From NCBI RefSeq assembly GCF_004684085.1, contig NZ_SRHZ01000084.1:1-42732 (forward strand): DNA of 42,732 nt, in the 5' to 3' direction. Below are positions 15,950 to 25,074 of this stretch, one piece after another. The translations under genes were made by a program, and so were the position numbers. Under the pieces are notes generated by a model. It ran no database searches, was not told the origin of the DNA, and worked only from the letters and a program-made list of their open reading frames with translations. Numbering within the stretch: the stretch's first letter is position 1; every line of letters begins with the position of its first letter. The DNA comes from Stenotrophomonas maltophilia (lineage in GTDB: Bacteria; Pseudomonadota; Gammaproteobacteria; Xanthomonadales; Xanthomonadaceae).

Positions 15950-17668
15950 TCAGCTGCCCGACAGCATCCGGCGGATCTTGCGGCCGATGCGGGTCAGGAA
16001 CGAGTCGCCGGTATCGGCGGCGGTGCGCACCGGCTTGGCCACCACCTGCACCGGGGTGACCGGGCTGGCACCATTGCCGGCGGCGTTCTGCACGCCCTCG
16101 GCACCTTCAACCGGACGGCCGTGGCGACGACGACGGCGCTTGCGCGGCTTGTGCTCGCCGTCCACCGCACCTTCCGGTGCACCTTCAGCACGCGGCGGGC
16201 GCGGCGGACGCGGTGCCTGGGCCACGGCGCCCTCGGCGGCCGGGGCGGCAGCGCCCTGCTCGCCTTCCACGCGCGGCTTGCGCGGGCCACGCGGGCGGCG
16301 CTCACCGCTGCGCTCACCGTCGCGACCACCACGGCCACCACCACCGCCGGAGCGGCCGCCACTGCGGCCACCGCCACGACGCTCTTCCTCGGCGGCGCGG
16401 GCTTCGCGCGCTTCACGGAAGATCTGGCCGACGCTTTCGTTCTCCTCGCCTTCCTCACCTGCGGCCGGGGCCGGGCGTTCCGGGCGCGGCAGCGCGGTCA
16501 TCAGTTCCTTGGTGACCGGCTCGGACGGAATCTTCTGTTCGATGTACGCCTCGATATCCGGCAGACCCATCGCGTAGCGCTCGCAGGCGAAGCTGATCGC
16601 ATCACCCTCTTCGCCCAAGCGCGCGGTGCGGCCGATGCGGTGCACGTAATCTTCGGCGTCGAACGGCAGGTCGTAGTTGTAGACGTACTTGATGCCGTCG
16701 ATGTGCAGGCCGCGGGCGGCCACGTCGGTCGCTACCAGGATTTCAAGCTGGCCCTTCTGGAAGCGGTTGAGCAGGCTCTCGCGCTTCTTCTGCGGCACGT
16801 CGCCGGACAGCACGCCGACGCGGTAGCCGGCCTTTTCCAGCGAACGGGCCACGCGCTCGACGAACACCTTGGTGTTGACGAAGACCATGGTGCGCGCGCC
16901 TTCGCTGCGCGACAGCAGGCCCAGCAGCAGCGGGATCTTCTCGTCGTCAGCCGGGAAGTAGATGCGCTGGCGCACACGCGCGGCGGTGATGGTCTCGGCT
17001 TCAACCACCAGCTTCTGCGGTTCGTTCATGTGCTCATAGGCCAGCTCCAGCACGCGGTGGCTGAGGGTGGCACTGAACAGCAGGGTCTGGCGGGTGGTGC
17101 GCTCCGGCATGCGGCGCAGCAGGAAGCGGATGTCCTTGATGAAGCCCAGGTCGAACATGCGGTCGGCTTCGTCCAGCACGCAGATCTCGCAGGCATGCAG
17201 CGAAACCACCTTGTGCTGCTTGACGTAGTCGATCAGGCGACCCGGGGTGGCGATGATCACGTCCACGCCCTGCTGCAGCAGTTCGCGCTGCTTGTCGTAA
17301 TCCACGCCACCGTAGACCAGCGCGAAACGCAGGCCCAGATCGGAACCGAACTTCACTGCATCCTTGTGGATCTGGATGGCCAGCTCGCGGGTCGGGGCCA
17401 GGATCAGCGCGCGCGGGTCCTCCGGCTTGCGATCGGCAAGGGCCGGACGCGTCAGCAGGCGGTTCACGACGGCGACCAGGAAGGCCAGGGTCTTGCCGGT
17501 ACCGGTCTGGGCCTGGCCGGCAACATCACCACCGGGCAGCGCGACCGGCAGAGTCAGCGCCTGGATCGGGGTGCAACGAGTGAATCCGGCTCCTTCAAGA
17601 CCAGCCTGCAGGGCCGGATGCAGCTCGAAGGAGGAAAAGGTCAAATCGGTCAGCGGTTTGTCGCTCAT
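15950..17668 (-). CDS. rhlB: DEAD-box ATP-dependent RNA helicase RhlB
   Basis: A 572-residue RNA helicase, in E. coli a partner of RNase E in mRNA decay. Q motif FTRCTPIQ, Walker A AQTGTGKT, motif II VLDEADRM, motif III FSATLS and motif VI HRIGRTAR are all present. The catalytic core ends near residue 390; about 180 extra residues follow (E. coli RhlB is about 421 in total). This tail is Arg/Gly-rich (RRGGGRSGG, RGGRDGERSG), then Pro/Arg-rich (KPRKRRRRRHGR), and ends in a basic amphipathic stretch (FLTRIGRKIRRML). It is divergent from trxA-rho, the same arrangement as E. coli. Confidence 0.95.
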   Translation of the reverse strand: MSDKPLTDLTFSSFELHPALQAGLEGAGFTRCTPIQALTLPVALPGGDVAGQAQTGTGKTLAFLVAVVNRLLTRPALADRKPEDPRALILAPTRELAIQIHKDAVKFGSDLGLRFALVYGGVDYDKQRELLQQGVDVIIATPGRLIDYVKQHKVVSLHACEICVLDEADRMFDLGFIKDIRFLLRRMPERTTRQTLLFSATLSHRVLELAYEHMNEPQKLVVEAETITAARVRQRIYFPADDEKIPLLLGLLSRSEGARTMVFVNTKVFVERVARSLEKAGYRVGVLSGDVPQKKRESLLNRFQKGQLEILVATDVAARGLHIDGIKYVYNYDLPFDAEDYVHRIGRTARLGEEGDAISFACERYAMGLPDIEAYIEQKIPSEPVTKELMTALPRPERPAPAAGEEGEENESVGQIFREAREARAAEEERRGGGRSGGRSGGGGGRGGRDGERSGERRPRGPRKPRVEGEQGAAAPAAEGAVAQAPRPPRPPRAEGAPEGAVDGEHKPRKRRRRRHGRPVEGAEGVQNAAGNGASPVTPVQVVAKPVRTAADTGDSFLTRIGRKIRRMLSGS

Positions 17669-18178
17669 GAGTCCGTCTTGGTATGGCCGCCGGCCCGTGG
17701 GGCGGCTGGCACTTCATCGTCTAGGGGCACCGTCGCAAACTGCGGCCCCTGCGGCGGGTTGGCAGGCTGGGACCACCGGGTCCGCACGCCGCACAATGCC
17801 CCAGTTTAACGCACTCGGGCCGGCAAACCGGAATGATCCGTCTCACAAAGTCAAGAGACGATACCCTTCACCCAGCCACACCGTACTTGAACGGCGCGAT
17901 GGGGTGCGCTGGGGTCCGCCACTGCCAGCCCCATCTAAAGGAAGACAGTGAAATCCGACACATACCGGGCATCGAAGCGATCACGATACGCTGGGTTCCA
18001 GCCGGCGCCTGTCCCCGCCCTGCGATAGGGGTACACTGCCGGCCGTGAGCGTCCAGGCATCCCGCCGAACGCACCGCGGCAGTGCGCCGCGAGGCAACGA
18101 CGAGGGTCGCGCCACCGGGCATGGCCCAGTTCACCCACCTCCGGCATGGCCGGGTGCAATCCAAGACGAGAAACCAAG
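17669..18178. other. Divergent rhlB-trxA intergenic region
   Basis: A 510-bp gap that must hold the promoters of rhlB (minus) and trxA (plus). A weak candidate for trxA is TACACT at 18032-18037 with a poor -35 (CTGTCC) 17 bp upstream. A 27-codon frame with a good ribosome site lies at 17948-18028. No riboswitch or strong operator was recognised. Confidence 0.4.
17948..18028 (+). CDS. Possible 26-residue small protein or leader peptide
   Basis: A GTG at 17948 is preceded by AAAGGAAG (4 bp spacing) and opens a frame of 26 codons ending in TAG: VKSDTYRASKRSRYAGFQPA then PVPALR. It is basic and Ser/Arg/Tyr-rich. It lies 150 bp before trxA. The only support is the strong ribosome site; it may be chance. 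Confidence 0.2.
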   Translation: MKSDTYRASKRSRYAGFQPAPVPALR

Positions 18179-18508
18179 ATGAGCGACAAGGTTGTACATG
18201 TCGGCGACGCCGACTTTGATAGCGCAGTGCTGAATTCCAAGGAACCGGTGCTGGTCGATTTCTGGGCCGAATGGTGTGGCCCGTGCAAGATGATCGCCCC
18301 GGCGCTGGACGAACTGGCCGATGCCTACCAGGGCCGCGCCAAGATCGCCAAGGTCAACGTCGACCACAACCGTGCGCTGGCCGCCAAGTACCATGTGCGC
18401 TCGATCCCGTACCTGGTGGTGTTCAAGGACGGCGAGAAGGTCGGCGAGCAGATCGGCGCGGTGGGCAAGGCCCAGCTGGCCGGCCTGCTGGACAAGGCCC
18501 TGGCCTGA
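18179..18508 (+). CDS. trxA: Thioredoxin 1
   Basis: A 109-residue thioredoxin, the general cytosolic disulfide reductant. The active site WCGPC follows VDFWAEW, and the cis-proline motif SIPYL is present further on. The start MSDKVVHVGDADF matches the family length (E. coli 109). Its neighbours are rhlB, divergent, and rho 232 bp downstream, as in E. coli. Confidence 0.97.
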   Translation: MSDKVVHVGDADFDSAVLNSKEPVLVDFWAEWCGPCKMIAPALDELADAYQGRAKIAKVNVDHNRALAAKYHVRSIPYLVVFKDGEKVGEQIGAVGKAQLAGLLDKALA

Positions 18509-18521
18509 TCCTGCGTGACAG

Positions 18522-18552
18522 CACCGGCGGCCGCCATCCGCGGCTGCCGGTG
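18522..18552. terminator. Strong hairpin between trxA and rho
   Basis: CACCGGCGGCCGC (18522-18534) pairs with GCGGCTGCCGGTG (18540-18552) over 13 bp with one wobble and a 5-nt loop, 13 bp after the trxA stop. There is no T run, so it could be a trxA 3' hairpin or part of an attenuating rho leader. Confidence 0.45.
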
Positions 18553-18593
18553 GGCGCATACCGCGCCAGCATGAATGCAGTTCCCGGTGGCCC

Positions 18594-18623
18594 TTGCACG
18601 GCGCCGCAGGCCGATGATAGTGT
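18594..18623 (+). promoter_or_regulatory. Candidate sigma-70 promoter of rho
   Basis: TTGCAC (18594-18599), an 18-nt spacer and TAGTGT (18618-18623). The start would leave a leader of roughly 110 nt before rho. E. coli rho is autoregulated through a leader; a similar role here is inference. Confidence 0.35.
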
Positions 18624-18740
18624 CGGCATATCCGGCCGCGTTCGCGTGCCGCACCCTCTGGACGCAGTTTCTTCCAGACCCATTCCCAACGTTCGCCGCC
18701 CCAGCCGGGCGCTCGCACCTTCAAGCGAGGAATAACGCTC

Positions 18741-20504
18741 TTGTCCGATAACACTCCCGAAACCGGCAGCGCCGAAGCGCCCGCCGAAAAGCGCGTGCGC
18801 AAGCCCCGCGTAGCCAAGGCTGCCGCTCCGGCCGCCGCCGAAACCAGCGCCGCACCGGCGCAACCCGCTCTGCCGCTGGCGGCCGCGCCCGCAGCGCCGG
18901 CACCGGCCGCAGCCGCACCTGCACCGAGCGCGCCCGCCCCCGAGGCCCCTGCCAGCAGTGGCGGCGGTGACGGTGGTGAGGGCCGCGAATCCGGCCAGCC
19001 GCGGCAGCAGAACCACCAGGGCGGTGGCCAGAACCAGAACCCGTACAACCAGAACCAGCAAGGCCAGGGTCAGGGTCAAGGCAATCGCCGCGATCGTTTC
19101 CGCAACCGCCGTGATCGCGACCGCAATGGCGGCGGCGGCGGCGGCGGTGGTCGCTTCCGTGATGACGGCATGCCCAACGACAACGGCGAGCAGCAGCCCT
19201 TCGTGCCGCGCCCGCATGCCAGCGTGCCGGAAGGTTTCCCGGTCTACTCGCTGAGCGACCTCAAGCGCATGCCGGCACAGAAGCTGCTGGAAATCGCCGA
19301 ACAGCTGCAGATCTCCGAAGGCGTGGCGCGCGCGCGCAAGCAGGACGTGATCTTCGCCCTGCTGAAGGTGCTGACCCGCCATGGTGACGGCGTTGCCGCC
19401 GACGGCGTGCTGGAAATCCTGCCCGACGGCTTCGGCTTCCTGCGCGCGGCCGAAGCCAGCTACCTGGCCGGCCCGGACGACACCTACATCTCGCCCAGCC
19501 AGATCCGCCGCTTCAACCTGCGTACCGGCGACCACCTGTCCGGCCGCATCCGTTTCCCCAAGGATGGCGAGCGCTACTTCGCGCTGTCGATCGTGGACAC
19601 CATCAATGGTGAGCCGCTGGAAGCGTCGAAGAACAAGGTGCTGTTCGAGAACCTGACCGCGCTGTTCCCGCGCCGCCGCTTCACCCTGGAGCGTGGCAAC
19701 GGTTCGTCGGAAGACATCACCGGCCGCATCCTCGACCTGATGGCTCCGCAGGGCAAGGGCCAGCGCTCGCTCATCGTGTCGCAGCCGAAGGCCGGCAAGA
19801 CGATGATGATGCAGCAGGTCGCCACTGCCATCACCACCAACCATCCGGACGTGCACCTGATCGTGCTGTTGATCGATGAGCGCCCGGAAGAAGTGACCGA
19901 AATGCAGCGCACCGTGCGCGGCGAAGTCATCAGCTCGACCTTCGACGAACCGGCCGCGCGCCACGTGCAGGTGGCCGAAATGGTCATCGAGCGCGCCAAG
20001 CGCCTGGTCGAGCACAAGAAGGATGTGGTGATCCTGCTCGATTCGATCACCCGCCTGGCCCGCGCCTACAACAACGTGGTGCCGAGCTCGGGCAAGGTGC
20101 TGACCGGTGGCGTGGACGCCAACGCGCTGCATCGTCCGAAGCGCTTCTTCGGTGCCGCGCGCAACGTGGAAGAAGGCGGCAGCCTGACCATCATCGCCAC
20201 CGCGCTGGTCGACACCGGCTCGAAGATGGACGAGGTGATCTACGAAGAGTTCAAGGGCACCGGCAACAGCGAAGTGCACCTGAGCCGCCGCATCGCTGAA
20301 AAGCGCGTGTTCCCGGCGATCGACATCAATCGTTCCGGCACCCGCCGCGAAGACCTGTTGATCGAGCCGGAGCTGCTGCAGAAGATCTGGATCCTGCGCA
20401 AGCTGCTGCATCCGATGGATGAGATGACGGCGATGGAATTCCTGCTCGACAAGATGAAGAACACCAAGTCCAACGACGAGTTCTTCGGTTCGATGAAGCG
20501 CTGA
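18741..20504 (+). CDS. rho: Transcription termination factor Rho with long N-terminal extension
   Basis: A 587-residue hexameric RNA-dependent ATPase that ends transcription. The core begins near residue 167 (YSLSDLKRMPAQKL) and is nearly collinear with E. coli Rho (419 residues): cold-shock RNA-binding domain with DGFGFLR, Walker A PKAGKT near 347, LLIDERPEE, Q-loop region and VLTGGVDANAL. The first ~166 residues are extra: Ala/Pro-rich (about 10-75), then Gly/Asn/Gln-rich (about 76-115), then Arg/Gly-rich (NRRDRFRNRRDRDRN and a Gly run, about 116-140). The start codon is TTG with GAGG 11 bp upstream; no better in-frame start precedes the conserved MSDNTPETGS. Confidence 0.97.
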   Translation: MSDNTPETGSAEAPAEKRVRKPRVAKAAAPAAAETSAAPAQPALPLAAAPAAPAPAAAAPAPSAPAPEAPASSGGGDGGEGRESGQPRQQNHQGGGQNQNPYNQNQQGQGQGQGNRRDRFRNRRDRDRNGGGGGGGGRFRDDGMPNDNGEQQPFVPRPHASVPEGFPVYSLSDLKRMPAQKLLEIAEQLQISEGVARARKQDVIFALLKVLTRHGDGVAADGVLEILPDGFGFLRAAEASYLAGPDDTYISPSQIRRFNLRTGDHLSGRIRFPKDGERYFALSIVDTINGEPLEASKNKVLFENLTALFPRRRFTLERGNGSSEDITGRILDLMAPQGKGQRSLIVSQPKAGKTMMMQQVATAITTNHPDVHLIVLLIDERPEEVTEMQRTVRGEVISSTFDEPAARHVQVAEMVIERAKRLVEHKKDVVILLDSITRLARAYNNVVPSSGKVLTGGVDANALHRPKRFFGAARNVEEGGSLTIIATALVDTGSKMDEVIYEEFKGTGNSEVHLSRRIAEKRVFPAIDINRSGTRREDLLIEPELLQKIWILRKLLHPMDEMTAMEFLLDKMKNTKSNDEFFGSMKR

Positions 20505-20529
20505 GCCCGGCCCAGTCCTGCATCGGAAG

Positions 20530-20562
20530 AAACCTGCCGCTCGCTGCGGCAGGTTTTTTTTT
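20530..20562 (+). terminator. Intrinsic terminator of rho
   Basis: AACCTGCCGC (20531-20540), loop TCGCT, GCGGCAGGTT (20546-20555), then a run of T to 20562: a textbook intrinsic terminator 26 bp after the rho stop. Confidence 0.93.
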
Positions 20563-20716
20563 GCCTGCAGGGCGACCCACTTCACTTCGCCACTGCCGAC
20601 TTTTGGCGATAATCCGCCAGCCCCCTGCCCGGCCATGCCGGCATGGCCACCGATTCCCGCTGTCGCCCCTTCCGGAGAACCGGTCGGGTCCAGCCTCCTG
20701 CCGGATCCGTCGACGC

Positions 20717-22291
20717 ATGCGAACGCTGTCTCCCCGCCTCAACCTGGGCAAGCTGATCCTCGCCCTGGCCCTGCTCAGCGCCATCATCGCCCTGGCCAAC
20801 ACGCTGCTGGCCAGTTACCGGGTGCAGCGCGACCAGCTGGTCGGCAACACCCTGGAAGCCAACCGCGTCTATGCCACCAAGCTGGCCGAGACCACTCAGA
20901 ACTTCCTGCTGGCCGCGCAGCAGGAGCTGGCCTATGCCGCCACCCGCCTCGGCCAGGGCGATCTTGACCCGAAGCAGGCCCAGGACGAAGCCAGCCGCCT
21001 GCAACTGCAGACCAACAGCTTCAACTCATCACTGGTGGTGGACGCCGACGGCCTGGTGGTTGCCACCTCGCCACAGACCCTGCAGCTGCAGGGCGAGGTA
21101 CTGCACAGCGTGGGCAACAACGCCGCACTGGCGGCGCGCCAGCCAATGATCAGCGACCCGTACCAGTCAGCCACCGGCAAGCTGCTGGTGTCGCTGTCGC
21201 ACCCGATCTTCGACCGCCAGGGCCACTATCGCGGCTATGTAAGCGGCACCCTGTACCTGCGCCAGCGCAGCGCGCTGCACACGCTGCTGGGCAAGCACTA
21301 CTACCGCGACGGTTCCTATCTGTACGTGGTCGACCGCCATGGCCGCCTGCTGTATCACGCCGATGGAAAGCGCGTGGGCGACTATGTGGTCGGCAACCCG
21401 GCGGTAAAGGCGGTGGTACGCGGCGAACACGGTGCACAACAAGTGCGCAACAACCGCGGGGTGTCGATGCTGGCCGGCTATGCGCCGGTGGCGGCCACCG
21501 GCTGGGGCATCATCGCCCAGCGCCCGACCGAATCCACCCTGCAGCCGCTGTCGCGGTTGATGACCGCGGTGATCTGGAACGCGATCCCGCTGGGACTGCT
21601 GTCGCTGCTGGTCACCTGGTGGTTTGCACGCCGTATCTCGCTGCCGCTGTGGCAGTTGGCGCGCAACGTGCAGGGTGGCGAGGACACCGGCAACGCGATC
21701 AATCACGTCAGCGGCATCCGCGCCTGGTACTTCGAGGTCGCGCAGCTCAAGCAGGCGGTACTGCACAGTTTCAACGCGCTGCAGGACCGCATCGGCACGC
21801 TCAACCGTGCCAGCCGTACCGATCCGCTGACCGGCCTGCTCAACCGCCGCGGCCTGCAGCAGGCGCTGGAGGCGCTGCAGGTGCAGGGCATCCCGTTCGC
21901 GATCCTGGCGCTGGACATCGATCGCTTCAAGGCAATCAACGACGGCCATGGTCATGACGTCGGTGACGCCGCCATCGTCCACATCGCCGACCAGATGCGT
22001 CGCTACTCGCGCGACAGCGACATCCTCTGCCGCGCTGGTGGCGAGGAATTCCTGTTGCTGCTGCCGGGCATCGGCACCGAATCGGCACGGCAGGCCGGCG
22101 AGCGCCTGCGCCAGCACATCGCCGACCATCCGTTCGAGCCGGTCGGGACCATCACCGTATCGATGGGCGTGGCACATTTCCCCAGCTTCCATGTCGACAC
22201 CGAGCAGGCGCTGAGGCTGGCCGACAAGGCGCTGTACCTGGCCAAGGAACAGGGACGCAACCGGGTGGTGGTGTACCCGCACGCCGACTGA
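20717..22291 (+). CDS. Membrane sensor diguanylate cyclase (dCACHE-like, GGDEF)
   Basis: A 524-residue c-di-GMP synthase. A membrane helix at about 10-32 is followed by a periplasmic region of about 33-290 with the pattern of a double CACHE sensor (LVVDADGLVVATS, GSYLYVVDRHGRLLYH, GYAPVAATGWGI), a second helix (WNAIPLGLLSLLVTWWF), a HAMP-like linker and a C-terminal GGDEF domain. The active site is GGEEF at about 441-445 and the inhibitory I-site RDSD is at about 432-435, five residues upstream, so it should be active and feedback-inhibited. The start MRTLSPRLNLGK is chosen because the upstream extension lacks any membrane or domain features. It follows the rho terminator, so it has its own promoter. 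Confidence 0.9.
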   Translation: MRTLSPRLNLGKLILALALLSAIIALANTLLASYRVQRDQLVGNTLEANRVYATKLAETTQNFLLAAQQELAYAATRLGQGDLDPKQAQDEASRLQLQTNSFNSSLVVDADGLVVATSPQTLQLQGEVLHSVGNNAALAARQPMISDPYQSATGKLLVSLSHPIFDRQGHYRGYVSGTLYLRQRSALHTLLGKHYYRDGSYLYVVDRHGRLLYHADGKRVGDYVVGNPAVKAVVRGEHGAQQVRNNRGVSMLAGYAPVAATGWGIIAQRPTESTLQPLSRLMTAVIWNAIPLGLLSLLVTWWFARRISLPLWQLARNVQGGEDTGNAINHVSGIRAWYFEVAQLKQAVLHSFNALQDRIGTLNRASRTDPLTGLLNRRGLQQALEALQVQGIPFAILALDIDRFKAINDGHGHDVGDAAIVHIADQMRRYSRDSDILCRAGGEEFLLLLPGIGTESARQAGERLRQHIADHPFEPVGTITVSMGVAHFPSFHVDTEQALRLADKALYLAKEQGRNRVVVYPHAD

Positions 22292-22292
22292 C

Positions 22293-22317
22293 GCGGAGCC
22301 GGTTGGCCCGGCTCCGC
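22293..22317. terminator. Hairpin between convergent genes
   Basis: GCGGAGCCGG (22293-22302) pairs with CCGGCTCCGC (22308-22317) over 10 bp with a 5-nt loop, in the 34-bp gap between the diguanylate cyclase and the convergent TonB-C protein gene. It lacks T runs, and may serve both messages. Confidence 0.55.
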
Positions 22318-22325
22318 TCCAGCAC

Positions 22326-23216
22326 TCAGCTTTCTTCCAGTGGGGTCAGCAGACGCACACCACGCTTGGCGCTATCGACCATGTAGACACCGCCCTCCGG
22401 CAGCAGGTCGCTGCCAGCCTGCTCGACCGGGTCCGCCTTGCGCCACGGCACGCTCTGCCGCGGGCCCGGAATGAAGGCCTGCCAGCGGCCATAGCGCTCC
22501 TGCCCTGCGTTGCGGTCATCGCCCAGGGCGAAGCTCACCGGGATGCGAACCGTCCAGCTGTCACGGGTGCTGTCCTCGCCGGTGATCGGCGGGTTGAAGG
22601 TCCACGTGCGGACACTGCTGATACTGGCCTTGGTCAGAAGGTCGCGCATCTTGGCCATGGCCCGCTCCGGCCCGACCACGGTCAAGTTCACCTGCTCGGC
22701 AATGATATCGGCCACCGTACCATCACGTGCCACCCTGACCACCAGCATTACTTCACCCTGACCACCGTTGCGGAGAGCTTCCTCAGGGTAGCGTGGTGGC
22801 GTCGTGCGCCCTCGGGTGATCGAATCGCTCGCCTTTGGATCATATTCATTGAAGTTGACGCTGGTCATGCTGACTTCGTAGCCGCCATCGGCCATCTGCG
22901 TCCCCCTCAATCGCACCCGCATCGGGGCGCGTGCAGCCACGGCCTTGCCATCGCGCAGCGTGGGTTCGAAGCGCCAGCCGCCGATTGTGCCTTCCACGAA
23001 GGAGGCGATGCTCGGAGTCAAGGCCGATTTCTGGTCCAGTACCAGCGAGCTGACCTCACCCTCCGGCGTGATCTCGATATGACCGGACAGCACCATGCTC
23101 ATTTCCGCAGTCGCACGTACGGCACGCGAGGTCTGCGCAGTGGCATCGCCGGCAAGCAGCGGGGCGCCGGCACCTACGGCCAGCGCGAGAGCGAGAAACA
23201 GCGGGGAACGCATCAT
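22326..23216 (-). CDS. Exported protein with a TonB C-terminal domain
   Basis: A 296-residue protein. The start MMRSPLF is chosen because it gives a clear signal peptide (hydrophobic LALALAVGAGAPLLA, cleavage near GDATAQ) with AAGGA upstream. A TonB-C-like domain lies around residues 148-235 (TPPRYPEEALRNGGQGEVMLVVRVARDGTV, shown here in part: PPRYPEEALRNGGQGE). It lacks the N-terminal membrane anchor and Pro-rich arm of true TonB, so it is a periplasmic TonB-domain protein and not an energy transducer for a known receptor. It starts 61 bp after aceK on the same strand. Function unknown. Confidence 0.8.
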   Translation of the reverse strand: MMRSPLFLALALAVGAGAPLLAGDATAQTSRAVRATAEMSMVLSGHIEITPEGEVSSLVLDQKSALTPSIASFVEGTIGGWRFEPTLRDGKAVAARAPMRVRLRGTQMADGGYEVSMTSVNFNEYDPKASDSITRGRTTPPRYPEEALRNGGQGEVMLVVRVARDGTVADIIAEQVNLTVVGPERAMAKMRDLLTKASISSVRTWTFNPPITGEDSTRDSWTVRIPVSFALGDDRNAGQERYGRWQAFIPGPRQSVPWRKADPVEQAGSDLLPEGGVYMVDSAKRGVRLLTPLEES

Positions 23217-23277
23217 TGCCGGATCCTTGGTGATGAACGGCGAGCGTACCTCAGTCCCAGCACCCATGACAGTCGGC

Positions 23278-25008
23278 TCAGGCCAGCCGGTGCGCGCCCG
23301 CATAGGGCGGCGTATCCGGATAGTCACCGTGGGCGAAGCGTTCCTGCAGGCCCTGCCACCAGGCCGGGTCGAACAGGTGCCGGTAATGCTCGCGTACCGC
23401 TGCCAGTTCTGCGGCCGGCAGGCCCATGAACGGGCCGAAGCGCTCGGGAAACACGTCGCGCGGCCCTACATGGAACCAGGGCTCGTCGGCCATCGCCTCT
23501 TCCGGCGTGCGCGGCTGCGGCCAGGCACGGAACACGCAGTCACTGACCAGGCACAGCTCGTCGTAGTCGTAGAACACGGCGCGGCCGTGCCGCGAGACGC
23601 CGAAATTCTTTGGCAGCATGTCGCCGGGGAAGATGTTGTTGCGCGCCATGTCAGTGATTGCCTGCGCGTAGTCGAGCACCGCCGCGCGCACCGCATCCCC
23701 GCCCTGCTCGCGCAGGTACAGGTTCAACGGGCGGAAGCGACGCTGCACGTAGCACAGTGCGATTTCGACCTCGTCGCCGTCGATGCGTACGCTCTGTGCG
23801 CACTGCTGCAGCAGCTCGTCCAGCAATGCTGGCGCGAAACGTTCGCGCGGAAAACGCAGGTGGCGATACGGCTGTGCATCGAGCAGCCGACCAACGCGAT
23901 CAAGGTTGAACACCAGCGCGTACTTCTCTTCCACCTGCAGCCTCGACATTGCCTTTGGCCAGGCGAAGCGATCGCGGATCAGCTTGAACACCAATGGGTA
24001 GCTGGGCAGGGTAAACACCGCCATGACCATGCCCGGCGTGCCCTCGGCATGCACCAGGCGTTCCTGTGAGTGCTCGTTGAAGTGGCGGAAGAAGGTGCGG
24101 TAGCGTTCGGTCTTGCCCTGCTTGGCCCTGCCCAGCACGGTATAGATCTCATCGATGGGCTTGCCCGGCAGCAGGCTGCGCAGAAACACTACGGCATCGC
24201 CCACCGTACCCAGATCGGCCTGGAAGTAGCTGCGCGACACGCCGAACAGGTGCGCGACGTCACGGCGCCGGGTCAGCACTGCGTCGGCACGCAGGCCACG
24301 CTCGTCGTTGACCAGGGCGATGACGCACGGCGAAAAGCGATGCTCGCCGAACACGCGACCGACCAGATAGGCGCGGCGCTCGCGGTAGAACACGGTATCC
24401 AGCAGCTCAATGCTGCGCACCGGCGTGTCGCCCCAGTGCGCGAGGTCATCCTGCAGGCGTACGGCGATGGCCGCCGCGCAGCGCAGCTGGTGCGCGTAGG
24501 GAATATCGAACCGGTAGTCAGCCAGCACCCGCTGCAGCGCCTCTACCGGCCGCGTCGGCGAGACCGCATAGGTATGCCGCGCGACAGGATGGGTGATTGC
24601 ATCGGAGGGCTCGATGTCGAAGGCGATGAATTCCAGTGCCGGGTCCACGCCCCGGGTGGCGAACAGGCGCCGCGACAGCGTGTTGTAGAAGGTCTTGTAC
24701 AGCTCGGCGTCGATCAGGCCCTGCAGCAGCGCGCTGTAGCGGGCGTGTACCTGCAGCCACAGCGCGCGCTCGCCGATCGCGTCACCGGCGAGGCGGCGCA
24801 ACGCATCCATCTGCTCGGCAATGCACAGGTCGTACAGGGCGATGCGCTCGACTGAATCCTGGCGGGCACCGGCCCAGTCGCGCTGCTCGAAACGCAGGCG
24901 CGCGCGCGTGGTGATCGCCGCGAAGCGGGTGTGGTAATCCTCGAAACCATCGCGGATGGCGCTGGCGATGTGCGGCGCCAGTTGGGTTGCGATGACAGAC
25001 TCGGACAT
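23278..25008 (-). CDS. aceK: Isocitrate dehydrogenase kinase/phosphatase
   Basis: A 576-residue bifunctional enzyme that in E. coli phosphorylates and reactivates the dimeric isocitrate dehydrogenase to direct carbon into the glyoxylate shunt. The ATP-binding segment EGTPGMVMAVFTLPSYP and lysine-bearing VFKLIRDRF are present, as is the DYDELC region near the catalytic Asp. The start MSESVIATQLAPH is used; the frame continues upstream with a possible earlier ATG (25041 region). No aceA or aceB is adjacent, unlike in E. coli. A monomeric-type isocitrate dehydrogenase gene lies 3 kb away. Confidence 0.95.
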   Translation of the reverse strand: MSESVIATQLAPHIASAIRDGFEDYHTRFAAITTRARLRFEQRDWAGARQDSVERIALYDLCIAEQMDALRRLAGDAIGERALWLQVHARYSALLQGLIDAELYKTFYNTLSRRLFATRGVDPALEFIAFDIEPSDAITHPVARHTYAVSPTRPVEALQRVLADYRFDIPYAHQLRCAAAIAVRLQDDLAHWGDTPVRSIELLDTVFYRERRAYLVGRVFGEHRFSPCVIALVNDERGLRADAVLTRRRDVAHLFGVSRSYFQADLGTVGDAVVFLRSLLPGKPIDEIYTVLGRAKQGKTERYRTFFRHFNEHSQERLVHAEGTPGMVMAVFTLPSYPLVFKLIRDRFAWPKAMSRLQVEEKYALVFNLDRVGRLLDAQPYRHLRFPRERFAPALLDELLQQCAQSVRIDGDEVEIALCYVQRRFRPLNLYLREQGGDAVRAAVLDYAQAITDMARNNIFPGDMLPKNFGVSRHGRAVFYDYDELCLVSDCVFRAWPQPRTPEEAMADEPWFHVGPRDVFPERFGPFMGLPAAELAAVREHYRHLFDPAWWQGLQERFAHGDYPDTPPYAGAHRLA

Positions 25009-25074
25009 GCAGGGCTCACCCGGAAGGACCGGCTTCACCATACGCTGGCGTGTGCGATGGCGTCGAGCGCGAAG

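Noticed and set aside
18423..20636. A 737-codon frame antisense to rho and the trxA 3' end
   Set aside because: Shadow of rho in a high-GC genome; no domain or ribosome site supports it.
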